This document shows, one piece after another, positions 18,447 to 26,943 of a stretch of 54,218 nt of DNA. The position numbers and the translations under genes were made by a program. The stretch's first letter is position 1. Each line of letters opens with the position of its first letter. The notes under the pieces were generated by a model, which saw nothing but the letters and a program-made list of their open reading frames with translations, did no database searches and was not told the origin of the DNA. The stretch lies in NCBI GenBank assembly GCA_031291055.1, contig JARLJU010000269.1, forward strand, positions 1 through 54,218, given 5' to 3'. This stretch comes from Rudaea sp. Its GTDB lineage: Bacteria > Pseudomonadota > Gammaproteobacteria > Xanthomonadales > Rhodanobacteraceae.

Positions 18447-20273
18447 ATGACGGCTTTTATCAAGGCAAGTGCAGTTCTCGTTGCTGCAGCGTTGCTGGCT
18501 CCCGTTGCGTACGCCAGCGTGCATGATCAACTGTTCGCCGGTACCTTCGACATACCAGCGGATGCACCGGCAAGCACGAACGATGCGGCGCGCTTCCTCA
18601 CTCAGGCGACCTTCGGTCCCACCCAGGCCGACATCAACTACCTGATGGCCCAGGGCTACAGCGAGTGGATCGACGAACAACTCGCCAAGCCCACTACGCT
18701 TAGCGAGCCGACAGTCGAGGCGATCGTCAACGCACGCACGGCCGGTGCCCAGAATGTGAGCCAAACCCAGCGCCTCAATCGCTGGTTCTGGCAGGCCACA
18801 TATGCGCCGGACCAGTTGCGCCAACGCATGGCGTTCGCGCTGAGCCAGATCATGGTCGTCTCCGACCAGGCCAGCACGATCAGTCAGGATGTCGTGCCCA
18901 TGGCGGCGTACCAGGACCTGCTCGCGAATGACGGGTTTGGCAGCTATCGCCAGCTCATCGGCGACGTGACCTACAACCCGACCATGGGCAAGTACCTCAA
19001 CGCGTTTCGCAACGTCAAGGGCAACTGCTCGGGCGTGAGTCCGAATATCGTATGCACGACCCTTCCCGATGAAAACTACGCGCGCGAGGTCATGCAGTTG
19101 TTTTCGGTCGGCCTCGTTGAACTGGACATGCAGAACAACGTCGTACTCAGCGCGGGACAGCCTATTCCCACCTATGATCAGAGTGTGATCAGTTCGACGG
19201 CGAAGGTATTCACCGGCTTCACCTACAGCGATGCCCCGCTGGGCACGGGTGCAAACTATACCGGCGCGAATTTCTATGGCGGCGGAAGCACATTCGCGAC
19301 TCAATACGCGCCGATGGTGTGCTGGGGCACGGAATTGTTCCCGTACTCCAACGGCAACATGAGGCACGACATTACCGGCGACGACAATTCGCTCGGCACC
19401 CCCAAGACGGTGTTGAGTTGGTTCGTCGGCGGCTCGTTGGTATCGAACACGCTTCCCTCAAGCCAGACTTGCGGGCAGGATGTTGGCGAGGAACTCGACA
19501 TCATCGCCGGGCACACGAACGTTGCCCCGTTCATTACCCGCCAGCTGATCCAGCGCTTCGTCACCAGCAATCCCTCACCGACTTACATCGGCGACGTGAC
19601 TGCGGTGTGGCAGAGCAGTGGCGGGGATCTCGGCGATGTCATCAAGGCAATTCTGCTGGACGACGAGGCGCGCAACCCGCCCGCGCTCACGGATCCAAGC
19701 GGGCCGAGCTATGGCAAGTTGCGCGAGCCGATCCTGCGAGTCACCGCGGTGTGGCGCGCCTTCAATGCGCAGGCGCAGCCGGCGGATCAATATGGCGAAA
19801 TCGCCATGAACGGCGGCAACAATTCGCTGGGCAACTATGGTCAGGGGCCGCTGGAATCGCCGACGGTTTTCAATTTCTACACGCCGGACTATTCGCAGCC
19901 TGGTGTCTTTGCCGACAACGGTCTCACTTCACCGGAATTCCAGATCGTCAACGAGTCCACGATCTACACGGTCACAAACAGCTTCTATCAGCTCACTGCG
20001 GGTGCGTTTGTCGGCATGAATCTGCTGACTCCGCCGCAGACACCGCCCACGAACCGGCCGCTGATCAATCTGTCTTCGCTGATCGGCGTTTCGGACGCGC
20101 AGATCGTGACCAACGTCAACAACATGATGCTGTACGGCAGCATGTCTTCAGCGATGCAGGCGACCATGAATACGCTGGTCCACACCGGATTGGCCGGCGC
20201 GACGCCGCAAGAAAAGGCCTGGTCGGCGATCTACATGACCATGCTGTCCCCCGAATACGCGACACAGCGCTGA
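18447..20273 (+). CDS. DUF1800 domain protein, exported (cassette 1)
   Basis: 608 residues with a Sec signal peptide (LVAAALLAPVAYAS). Family blocks: AARFLTQATFGPTQADI, RMAFALSQIMVVS, YQDLLANDGFGSY, PDENYAREVMQLFSVGL, TAKVFTGFTY, APFITRQLIQRFVTSNPSP, YGKLREPILRVTAVWRAF and ESPTVFNFYTPDY. The function of DUF1800 is unknown; the genes are regularly paired with DUF1501 genes, as here. Right after the signal peptide comes QLFAGTFDIPADAPAS, carrying a short [IL]FxxxF[DE]I motif shared with other cassette proteins. The next gene starts 11 bases downstream. The second copy at 22889 is a close paralogue over the full length. Confidence 0.9.
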   Translation: MTAFIKASAVLVAAALLAPVAYASVHDQLFAGTFDIPADAPASTNDAARFLTQATFGPTQADINYLMAQGYSEWIDEQLAKPTTLSEPTVEAIVNARTAGAQNVSQTQRLNRWFWQATYAPDQLRQRMAFALSQIMVVSDQASTISQDVVPMAAYQDLLANDGFGSYRQLIGDVTYNPTMGKYLNAFRNVKGNCSGVSPNIVCTTLPDENYAREVMQLFSVGLVELDMQNNVVLSAGQPIPTYDQSVISSTAKVFTGFTYSDAPLGTGANYTGANFYGGGSTFATQYAPMVCWGTELFPYSNGNMRHDITGDDNSLGTPKTVLSWFVGGSLVSNTLPSSQTCGQDVGEELDIIAGHTNVAPFITRQLIQRFVTSNPSPTYIGDVTAVWQSSGGDLGDVIKAILLDDEARNPPALTDPSGPSYGKLREPILRVTAVWRAFNAQAQPADQYGEIAMNGGNNSLGNYGQGPLESPTVFNFYTPDYSQPGVFADNGLTSPEFQIVNESTIYTVTNSFYQLTAGAFVGMNLLTPPQTPPTNRPLINLSSLIGVSDAQIVTNVNNMMLYGSMSSAMQATMNTLVHTGLAGATPQEKAWSAIYMTMLSPEYATQR

Positions 20274-20284
20274 GGAATACGACA

Positions 20285-21865
20285 ATGAGCCATACACGCA
20301 ATTCCCGCCGCGACTTCATCAACAAGCTTTGCTGCCTTGCCGCCAGTGGCGGCGCGGCAGCGATGATCCCACAACTGCGCATGATGGGAACGGCGCTCGC
20401 GAGTTCCAGCACGGCCAAGTCGTTTAGCGACTACAAGGCCCTGGTCTGCGTCTATCTGAACGGTGGCAACGATTCCTGGAACCTGCTGGTTCCCTTCGAT
20501 GACACGCGCTTCAATACCTATACGACCGCGCGCAGCGGAACCTACAACGCCAACACCAATGCCGGTGGCCTGGGACTGAGTCTGCCGGCAGGCGCCACCC
20601 AGATTGCCGCGCAAGTGGTCACTGATGGCAACGATTCAAATACATCGACGCAGAAATATTTTCTGCATCCCAGCCTGACTTCGACAGGCACGACATTTCC
20701 GACCGGCACCCCGACGCTCGCGAACCTGTTCACTCAGGGCCATCTCGCGTTCGCCGTGAACGTGGGCACGCTGATCAAGCCGATCAACATGAATGACTAC
20801 ATCTCCAGCTCGACCAACAATCCACCGCAGCTCTTCTCGCACGCCGATCAGACCGCGCAGTGGCACCAAGCCTATGCCAACGAAAGCGTAACCACCGGTT
20901 GGGGCGGCCTGTGTGCTGAAAATCTGCAGGGCCAGGGCGCGAACCTGACGTCCAATCCGACCGTGCCGCTGGCGATCTCCATTGCCGGCGCCAACCGCTA
21001 TGAGGTGGGCTCAAGCACGGTGCCTTACCAGTTGTCATCCAATGGTCTCGTGTCGATGAGCGGTGTATGCAACCCGACCTGCACGGGCGTCACTTCCAAC
21101 AGCACGCGCGACCAGGCGCTGCAGGATCTGCTTGCGCAAACCTACCTCAGCGACTTCGCAGGTCAATACAGCACCGTTTTCAATAGCGGTCGCGGACTGT
21201 ATACAAAACTCAGCAACAATCTGCCGCCGCTATCGACCACGTACGCGCCGACCAATGCCTTCCCCGCGAACAACTCGCTGGCTGCGCAGTTGAAGACGGT
21301 CGCGACCATGATCAACCTGTCGAAGACACAGGGTTACGCCAGCCGGCAGATCTTCTTCGTGCAGCTCGGTGGCTTCGACCTGCATTCTGGGTTCCAGAGC
21401 GCCAACAGCGGACACAACGCGTTGCTCAGCCAGGTAGCGCTGGCGCTCAACGCATTCTGGACGGCGATGGGTCAATTTGGCACGCAGAGCCAGGTGACCG
21501 CGTTCACGGTCTCCGATTTCGCGCGCACTTTGCAATCCAACGGCGCAGGTTCCGACCACGGCTGGGGCAGCTTGCAGATGGTGCTCGGTGGTGCCGTCAA
21601 CGGCGGCAAGCTCTACAACAATGGCGCCGGAAAGATTTCAGGGTTTCCGAATCAGGCCTATGGCTCTGCAAGCAATCCGAACACGAACGCTTTTTCCCGT
21701 GGCCAGTTGATCCCGGGCGTTGGCGTAGAACAATACGCGGCTACGCTGGCGCAGTGGATGGGGATCACGTTAATGAGTGACCTCAATGCGATTTTCCCGA
21801 ACCTGCAAAATTTCTCCGGTTTCTCAAGTGGCAACCCATTGAGCACTAACCTGGGCTTCGTCTGA
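20285..21865 (+). CDS. DUF1501 domain protein, Tat-exported (cassette 1)
   Basis: 526 residues from ATG 20285; a much longer frame from 19319 overlaps the DUF1800 gene and is not real. The N-terminus has a twin-arginine signal, NSRRDFINKLCCLAASGG, implying export of a folded, perhaps metal-bearing protein. Family blocks: YKALVCVYLNGGNDSWNLLVP, QLFSHADQTAQWHQAYAN, GWGGLCAENLQGQGANL, FFVQLGGFDLHSGF, FARTLQSNGAGSDHGWGSLQM and GQLIPGVGVEQYAATLAQWMG. DUF1501 belongs to the alkaline phosphatase/sulfatase-like fold group; activity is unproven. It sits between the DUF1800 gene and the cytochrome gene with short spacers, so it is surely part of one transcript. Confidence 0.9.
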   Translation: MSHTRNSRRDFINKLCCLAASGGAAAMIPQLRMMGTALASSSTAKSFSDYKALVCVYLNGGNDSWNLLVPFDDTRFNTYTTARSGTYNANTNAGGLGLSLPAGATQIAAQVVTDGNDSNTSTQKYFLHPSLTSTGTTFPTGTPTLANLFTQGHLAFAVNVGTLIKPINMNDYISSSTNNPPQLFSHADQTAQWHQAYANESVTTGWGGLCAENLQGQGANLTSNPTVPLAISIAGANRYEVGSSTVPYQLSSNGLVSMSGVCNPTCTGVTSNSTRDQALQDLLAQTYLSDFAGQYSTVFNSGRGLYTKLSNNLPPLSTTYAPTNAFPANNSLAAQLKTVATMINLSKTQGYASRQIFFVQLGGFDLHSGFQSANSGHNALLSQVALALNAFWTAMGQFGTQSQVTAFTVSDFARTLQSNGAGSDHGWGSLQMVLGGAVNGGKLYNNGAGKISGFPNQAYGSASNPNTNAFSRGQLIPGVGVEQYAATLAQWMGITLMSDLNAIFPNLQNFSGFSSGNPLSTNLGFV

Positions 21866-21877
21866 GTCGGGGCAACC

Positions 21878-22489
21878 GTGGCAGGCAGGGATGCTATCGG
21901 CGGTCAGCGCCTGCCGCGCTGGCCGATCGTTGCAGTCGCCATCGCCAGCGCGCTGGCAACGCTGATCGCATCCCGATCCGTGGCCGGCGGCGTCACTCCC
22001 AGCGGATGCACCGCCATCGACTACATTCCGGTGAACTATTCGATCGAATACGGCGCCGCTATTCAGTCGAACATATTTGTGCATTTTTCCCCGGACCAGA
22101 TGTTCGGTTGTGCGGATTGCCACACCACCAGCATGGGTACGCAGACGCCTGCGGGCAACCTGGATCTCGATCCGACGGACTCTTCTCCGTATACCAATCT
22201 GGTCAACGTTCCCAGCGACGAAGACCCCAGTCTGATATACGTCGTACCGAACCATCCTGAAAAAAGCCTGTTATTCCAGAAAGTCAATTGCGACAACCCG
22301 CCCACGGGTGTCCGCATGCCGTTTGGCGGATACGGCGGCGGGCTGAGCCCCGCACAACAGGCAACGATCTACGACTGGATCGCCGGTGGCGCACCGATCG
22401 GCACCACTGACGGCATCTTCCGTGGCAACTTCGATATCCGCGGATTCATCGCCGACGAGATTTTCAGCGGCGACTTCGAAATCCCCTGA
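21878..22489 (+). CDS. Small exported c-type cytochrome-like protein (cassette 1)
   Basis: 203 residues from GTG 21878 (GGGGC upstream); the in-frame alternatives are worse. An N-terminal hydrophobic segment (WPIVAVAIASALATLIAS) acts as signal or anchor. A single haem site CADCH lies near residue 80. LSPAQQATIYDWIAGGAPIG is the C-terminal block seen in planctomycete-type (PSCyt) cytochromes. The tail carries two [IL]FxxxF[DE]I motifs, GIFRGNFDIRGF and EIFSGDFEIP. The gene starts 12 bases after DUF1501. It probably passes electrons to or from its two partners in the periplasm, but the donor and acceptor are unknown. Confidence 0.8.
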   Translation: MAGRDAIGGQRLPRWPIVAVAIASALATLIASRSVAGGVTPSGCTAIDYIPVNYSIEYGAAIQSNIFVHFSPDQMFGCADCHTTSMGTQTPAGNLDLDPTDSSPYTNLVNVPSDEDPSLIYVVPNHPEKSLLFQKVNCDNPPTGVRMPFGGYGGGLSPAQQATIYDWIAGGAPIGTTDGIFRGNFDIRGFIADEIFSGDFEIP

Positions 22490-22830
22490 CCGGCACCCCC
22501 TTCACCCTCCGGCATGTGCGCGCAGCGTGCGATCACGCGCCGCTGCGCAGCCGATGCTCGTGCAGATCCGCCGCAACAGTTTCGCCGCTTCTGCGCCAAA
22601 AATTCTTCCTGAGTGCGATGCCCATCACGCGCCGTGGCGCGGAGTGATCGCTTTTTGCGACTCCAACTTTCTGCGGCGTCCCCGAAGCCTTCGGCATGCA
22701 TTGCGGAAAATTCGAGGCTTTGTTGTCAACTGATCCGCAGCCCGCACGTTATTTTTAGCGTTCGGTCTCGCTCGTTGGGGAACGATACCTGCTTGCGAGC
22801 ATGACACGCACGATGGATCACCACGCACGT
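22490..22830. other. Spacer between the two cassettes
   Basis: No gene seen. The part 22553-22622 resembles 26883-26943, the sequence just after cassette 2, with shared tracts GATG-TCGTGCAG, GCGC-AAATTC and TGCGA-GCC. This suggests that the duplicated unit included downstream DNA. Confidence 0.45.
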
Positions 22831-22888
22831 CCGGTCGCGGACCGGCTGCAGCGGTGGGCCCGATAAGAGGCAATCGAGGATCCAATCC
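22831..22888 (+). promoter_or_regulatory. Cassette 2 leader: hairpin and conserved ribosome-binding stretch
   Basis: CCGGTC (22831-22836), loop GCG, GACCGG (22840-22845), then TAAGAGGCAATCGAGGA before ATG 22889. The position of the hairpin, about 40 bases before the start, matches cassette 1 although the stem sequence differs. Confidence 0.5.
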
Positions 22889-24742
22889 ATGAATGCACTG
22901 TACAAGGTAATCGCGGTATTTCTGCCGTTGGCGCTTGCATCCGCCGCCAATGCCACCGTGCACGACGATATTTTCAGCAACGGCTTCGATATTCCTGCCG
23001 ATGCGCCGGCGAGCCCCGCCGATGCTGCGCGATTCCTCACCCAGGCCACGTTCGGCCCGACCCAGGCCGACATCAACCGGCTGATGGCGCTCGGCTACAC
23101 CGAATGGATCAACGAAGAACTCGCCATGCCGGCCACGCTGGAGGAACCGACGGTTGCCGCGGTCGTCAACGCCCGTACTGCCGGAAGTCAGTCGGTCAGC
23201 CAGACGCAACGCCTCAACCGCTGGTTCTGGCAAGCGACTTATGCGCCGGACCAACTGCGCCAGCGGATGGCTTTCGCGCTGAGCCAGATCTTCGTCATCT
23301 CCGATGCGAGCAGTGCGATCAATCAGGACATCGTGCCGATGGCGGCGTACCAGGACCTGCTCGCGACCGATGCGTTCGCGAGCTACCCCACCCTGCTTCA
23401 CGACGTGACCTACAACCCGACCATGGGCCAGTACCTCAACGCGTTCCACAACGTGAAGCCGAATTGTTCGGGTACTCCGCCCGTTTGCACGACCAGCCCG
23501 GACGAGAACTACGCACGGGAGGTCATGCAACTGTTCTCGATCGGCCTGATCGAGCTCAATCCCGACCATTCACCGTACCTGACGAATCCGAGCGATCCGA
23601 CCACGACCGTCCCAACATACACTCAGACGACGATCACGAGCACCGCCAAGGTGTTTACCGGCTTCACGTACAGCGATGCGCCGCAAGGCAGCGGACCGCC
23701 GAATTACACGGGCACCAATTTCTACGGCGGCGGCCTGACTTTTGCGACGCAATCCACTCCGATGGCGTGCTGGGGCACCGAGCTGTATCCGGCAACCGGC
23801 ACCGGCAGTGGCAACATGAAACACGACATCGACGGCGACGACGGCACCACCGGCACGCCGAAAACCGTGTTGAGCTGGTTCAGCGGCGGCGTGATGACGC
23901 CGAATACGATCCCGTCCAATCAGACCTGCGCGCAGGACGTCGGCGACGAGCTCAACTTCATCGCCGGGCACTCGAACGTGGCCCCATTCATTTCCCGTCA
24001 GCTTATCCAGCGCTTCGTCACCAGCAATCCATCGCCGGCCTACATCGAGCGCGTGTCCACGGTATTCACGAACAGTGGCGGCGACCTGGGTGACGTGATC
24101 CTGGCCGTGCTCACCGATACCGAAGCGGAGAATCCGCCGGCACTGCCAGCCACGTCGGGCTCGTGCGCTTCCGGAAGCTGCGACAGCTACGGCAAGTTGC
24201 GCGAACCGATTCTGCGCCTGACGGCCATGTGGCGCGCGTTTGATGCGGTTGCTCCGGCGCCGGATACCTACGGCGAAATCAGCATGGTCGGCGGCACCAA
24301 TTTCGAGAATTCCTACGGCGAATCGCCGCTGGAATCGCCTACCGTATTCAACTTCTACACTCCGGATTACCAGCAGCCCGGGACTCTGGCTGGCGGCAAC
24401 CTGTATTCGCCGGAATTCCAGATCACGAACGCGGCAACGCTTTACTCGACCATCAACAGTTACTACAACGATACCGCGAATGCCTATGTGGGAATGACCA
24501 GCCCGCCGACCAACCGGCCGCTGATCAATCTGTCCTCGTTGACGGTGAACGTGAGCACGCCGGCGGCGATGGTGGCGACGATCAATGCCGACATGCTGTA
24601 CGGAACCATGACGTCCGGCTTGAACTCGGCACTGACCACTTTGCTTTCCGAATTGAGCGGCGGCGGAGCATCCGCCAGCGAACAGGCTTGGTCGACCATT
24701 TACGTCACCGTGCTTTCGCCCGAATACGCGACCCAGCGCTGA
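22889..24742 (+). CDS. DUF1800 domain protein, exported (cassette 2)
   Basis: 617 residues, with a signal peptide (VIAVFLPLALASAANA). It is colinear with the cassette 1 protein: RFLTQATFGPTQADINRL, RMAFALSQIFVIS, DVTYNPTMGQYLNAFHNVK, PDENYAREVMQLFSIGL, AGHSNVAPFISRQLIQRF and ESPTVFNFYTPDYQQPG. Differences are mainly small insertions, for example TSGSCASGSCDS near 425, which adds two cysteines. The mature N-terminus reads DDIFSNGFDIPADAPAS with the shared short motif. DUF1800 function is unknown. The spacer to DUF1501 is 10 bases. Confidence 0.9.
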   Translation: MNALYKVIAVFLPLALASAANATVHDDIFSNGFDIPADAPASPADAARFLTQATFGPTQADINRLMALGYTEWINEELAMPATLEEPTVAAVVNARTAGSQSVSQTQRLNRWFWQATYAPDQLRQRMAFALSQIFVISDASSAINQDIVPMAAYQDLLATDAFASYPTLLHDVTYNPTMGQYLNAFHNVKPNCSGTPPVCTTSPDENYAREVMQLFSIGLIELNPDHSPYLTNPSDPTTTVPTYTQTTITSTAKVFTGFTYSDAPQGSGPPNYTGTNFYGGGLTFATQSTPMACWGTELYPATGTGSGNMKHDIDGDDGTTGTPKTVLSWFSGGVMTPNTIPSNQTCAQDVGDELNFIAGHSNVAPFISRQLIQRFVTSNPSPAYIERVSTVFTNSGGDLGDVILAVLTDTEAENPPALPATSGSCASGSCDSYGKLREPILRLTAMWRAFDAVAPAPDTYGEISMVGGTNFENSYGESPLESPTVFNFYTPDYQQPGTLAGGNLYSPEFQITNAATLYSTINSYYNDTANAYVGMTSPPTNRPLINLSSLTVNVSTPAAMVATINADMLYGTMTSGLNSALTTLLSELSGGGASASEQAWSTIYVTVLSPEYATQR

Positions 24743-24752
24743 GGAATTGACC

Positions 24753-26258
24753 ATGAGCCCTACCCGCAACTCCCGTCGCGAATTCATGCACAAGCTTTGC
24801 TGCCTCGCCGCAAGTGGCGGTGCTGCGGCAATGATCCCGCAACTGCGCATGCTGGGCACGGCCCTGGCGAATGCCAAATCGCTCAGCGGCTACAAGGCGC
24901 TCGTCTGCATCGAGCTGAGCGGGGGCAACGACGCCTGGAACATGCTGGTGCCCTATGACACCACGCGCTACAACGTCTACACGACCTCGCGCAGCGGCAT
25001 ATACAACGCCGCAACCAATCCGGGTGGATTGGCGTTGCCGTTGCCGACCGGATCGCAGATTGCCGCGCAGGTGGTGACGGACATGGCCGGTTCGTCGGGA
25101 ACCAACCAATACTTCCTGAATCCCAGCTTGACCAATAGCGGCTCTTCCCTCGCGCCTCTGTTCACGTCCGGCAACCTGGCGTTTGTCGTCAACGCCGGCA
25201 CGTTGATCAAGCCGATCACGATGAGCCAGTACAACGCCAGCTCGGCAAACAACCCGCCGCAGCTTTTCTCGCACGCGGATCAGACCAATCAATGGCAGCA
25301 GGCTTACGCCAATGAAACCGTTGCCACGGGCTGGGGCGGGTTGTGCGCGGAGAATCTGCAGGGTCAAGGCGCCAATCTGACGACCAATCCAGTGCTGCCT
25401 TTGTCGATTTCCATCGCAGGTGCGAACCGATTCGAAATTGGCGCGAGCACGGTGCCGTACCAGATGTCATCCGGCGGACTGGCCGCCTTGAGCGGCGTGT
25501 GCAACCCGACTTGCACCGGCGGCGCTTCCGACAACAGTTTGCGCAACACCGCGCTGAATGCGTTGCTTGCCGAGACATACGCCAGCGACTTCGCCGGCAG
25601 TTACAACCAGCTTCTCGCGCAAGGGCGTGAACTCTACGATTTGTTGAGCCCCAACCTGGCCGCATACGCGCCAAAAACTGCGTTCCCCGCGAACAATTCG
25701 CTGGCGGCGCAATTGAAGATGGTGGCGACCATGATCAACCTGTCGAACGCCAAGCAGTACGCGACCCGCCAGATCTATTTTGTGCAACAAGGCGGGTTTG
25801 ATTTGCACTCGGGATTCTGGAGTGCCAATGGCGGGCATGCGGCGCTGTTGACTGAATTGTCGGCAGCGCTCAGTGCGTTCAATACGGCGATGGGCCCGAC
25901 CGACATAAACCTGCAGGACAGCGTAACGGCCTTCACCGCGTCCGAATTTGCGCGTACCTTGCAATCCAACGGCTCGGGTTCCGATCATGGCTGGGGCAGC
26001 TTGCACATGGTGCTTGGCGGTGCGGTCAACGGCGGCAAACTGTACAGCAATGGCGGTGGTCCGATCAGCGGCTTCCCGAATCAGGCCCTGAACGCACCGA
26101 ACAACTTCTCGCGCGGCCAGATGATTCCCGGCATCGGTGTGGAACAATACGCTGCGACCCTCGCGCAATGGATGGGCATTACATCCACAACCGACCTCAA
26201 CGCGATTTTTCCGAATCTGGTCAATTTCGGGACGAACACGAATCTCGGGTTCGTCTGA
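24753..26258 (+). CDS. DUF1501 domain protein, Tat-exported (cassette 2)
   Basis: 501 residues from ATG 24753, with GAGGA upstream; the TTG at 24747 is less likely. The twin-arginine signal is NSRREFMHKLCCLAASGG. The family blocks match cassette 1: ALVCIELSGGNDAWNMLVPYD, LFSHADQTNQWQQAYANE, GWGGLCAENLQGQGANL, FVQQGGFDLHSGFW, ARTLQSNGSGSDHGWGSLHM and GQMIPGIGVEQYAATLAQW. It is somewhat shorter in the variable loops. Export by Tat while its DUF1800 partner uses Sec suggests the two meet only in the periplasm. Confidence 0.9.
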   Translation: MSPTRNSRREFMHKLCCLAASGGAAAMIPQLRMLGTALANAKSLSGYKALVCIELSGGNDAWNMLVPYDTTRYNVYTTSRSGIYNAATNPGGLALPLPTGSQIAAQVVTDMAGSSGTNQYFLNPSLTNSGSSLAPLFTSGNLAFVVNAGTLIKPITMSQYNASSANNPPQLFSHADQTNQWQQAYANETVATGWGGLCAENLQGQGANLTTNPVLPLSISIAGANRFEIGASTVPYQMSSGGLAALSGVCNPTCTGGASDNSLRNTALNALLAETYASDFAGSYNQLLAQGRELYDLLSPNLAAYAPKTAFPANNSLAAQLKMVATMINLSNAKQYATRQIYFVQQGGFDLHSGFWSANGGHAALLTELSAALSAFNTAMGPTDINLQDSVTAFTASEFARTLQSNGSGSDHGWGSLHMVLGGAVNGGKLYSNGGGPISGFPNQALNAPNNFSRGQMIPGIGVEQYAATLAQWMGITSTTDLNAIFPNLVNFGTNTNLGFV

Positions 26259-26271
26259 TTCGGGTAAAAGC

Positions 26272-26835
26272 ATGGCCGTCAGGGAAGAATTCAGGCTGCC
26301 GCGCTGGCCGATCGTGATCGTCGCCATCGCCAGCGCGGCCGGTACGGCATCGCTGGTTTCTCCGTCCACGGCGAGCAGCGTTGTACCCAGCGGCTGCACC
26401 AGCATCCAGGACGTGCCGCCCCTCTACAACGGCATCGAGTATGGGGCTGCGATCCAGGGTCTGTTCGACAACTTCCTGACCAACGGCGGCATGGCCGGCT
26501 GCGCGGATTGCCATACCAACCCGGCGTCGGGTGCCGCGGGCAATCTGGACTTGACCGATGGAGATTCCTGGGGCGACCTCGTCAATATAGCCAGCAACGA
26601 AGATCCCGGCATCATGTACGTCGTGCCCAACCATCCCGAGCAAAGCCTGCTGTTCCAGAAAATCAATTGCGCCAACCCGGCCGTGGGCGCGCAGATGCCG
26701 TATGAGTTTCCGCCGGGAACGCTGAGCCCCGAACAGCAGGCCCTGATCTACGACTGGATCGCCGAAGGTGCCACAGTCGGCACGACCGACGGCATCTTCC
26801 GCAACGGTTTCGATATCCGCGGCTTCGACCAGTAG
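26272..26835 (+). CDS. Small exported c-type cytochrome-like protein (cassette 2)
   Basis: 187 residues from ATG 26272; the longer frame from 26137 overlaps DUF1501. The anchor segment is WPIVIVAIASAAGTASLV and the haem site is CADCH in MAGCADCHTNPAS. The middle block NIASNEDPGIMYVVPNHPEQ is shared with cassette 1, as is the final LSPEQQALIYDWIAEGA. It ends GIFRNGFDIRGFDQ with a single short motif, lacking the second motif of the cassette 1 protein. The axial second ligand cannot be assigned by eye. A 108-base gap separates it from the glucoamylase-family gene. Confidence 0.8.
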   Translation: MAVREEFRLPRWPIVIVAIASAAGTASLVSPSTASSVVPSGCTSIQDVPPLYNGIEYGAAIQGLFDNFLTNGGMAGCADCHTNPASGAAGNLDLTDGDSWGDLVNIASNEDPGIMYVVPNHPEQSLLFQKINCANPAVGAQMPYEFPPGTLSPEQQALIYDWIAEGATVGTTDGIFRNGFDIRGFDQ

Positions 26836-26943
26836 TTCATCGACGACGGCCGTCGATCCGCAATTCATGTTGGGCGGAGTAGGATGTTCGTGCAGCCGCG
26901 TGCCGTTGCGCGGCGCAAATTCCTCTGCTGACTGCGAGACGCC

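Noticed and set aside
19319..20284. Long upstream extension of the first DUF1501 frame
   Set aside because: It overlaps the DUF1800 gene out of frame; the Tat signal and start are at 20285.
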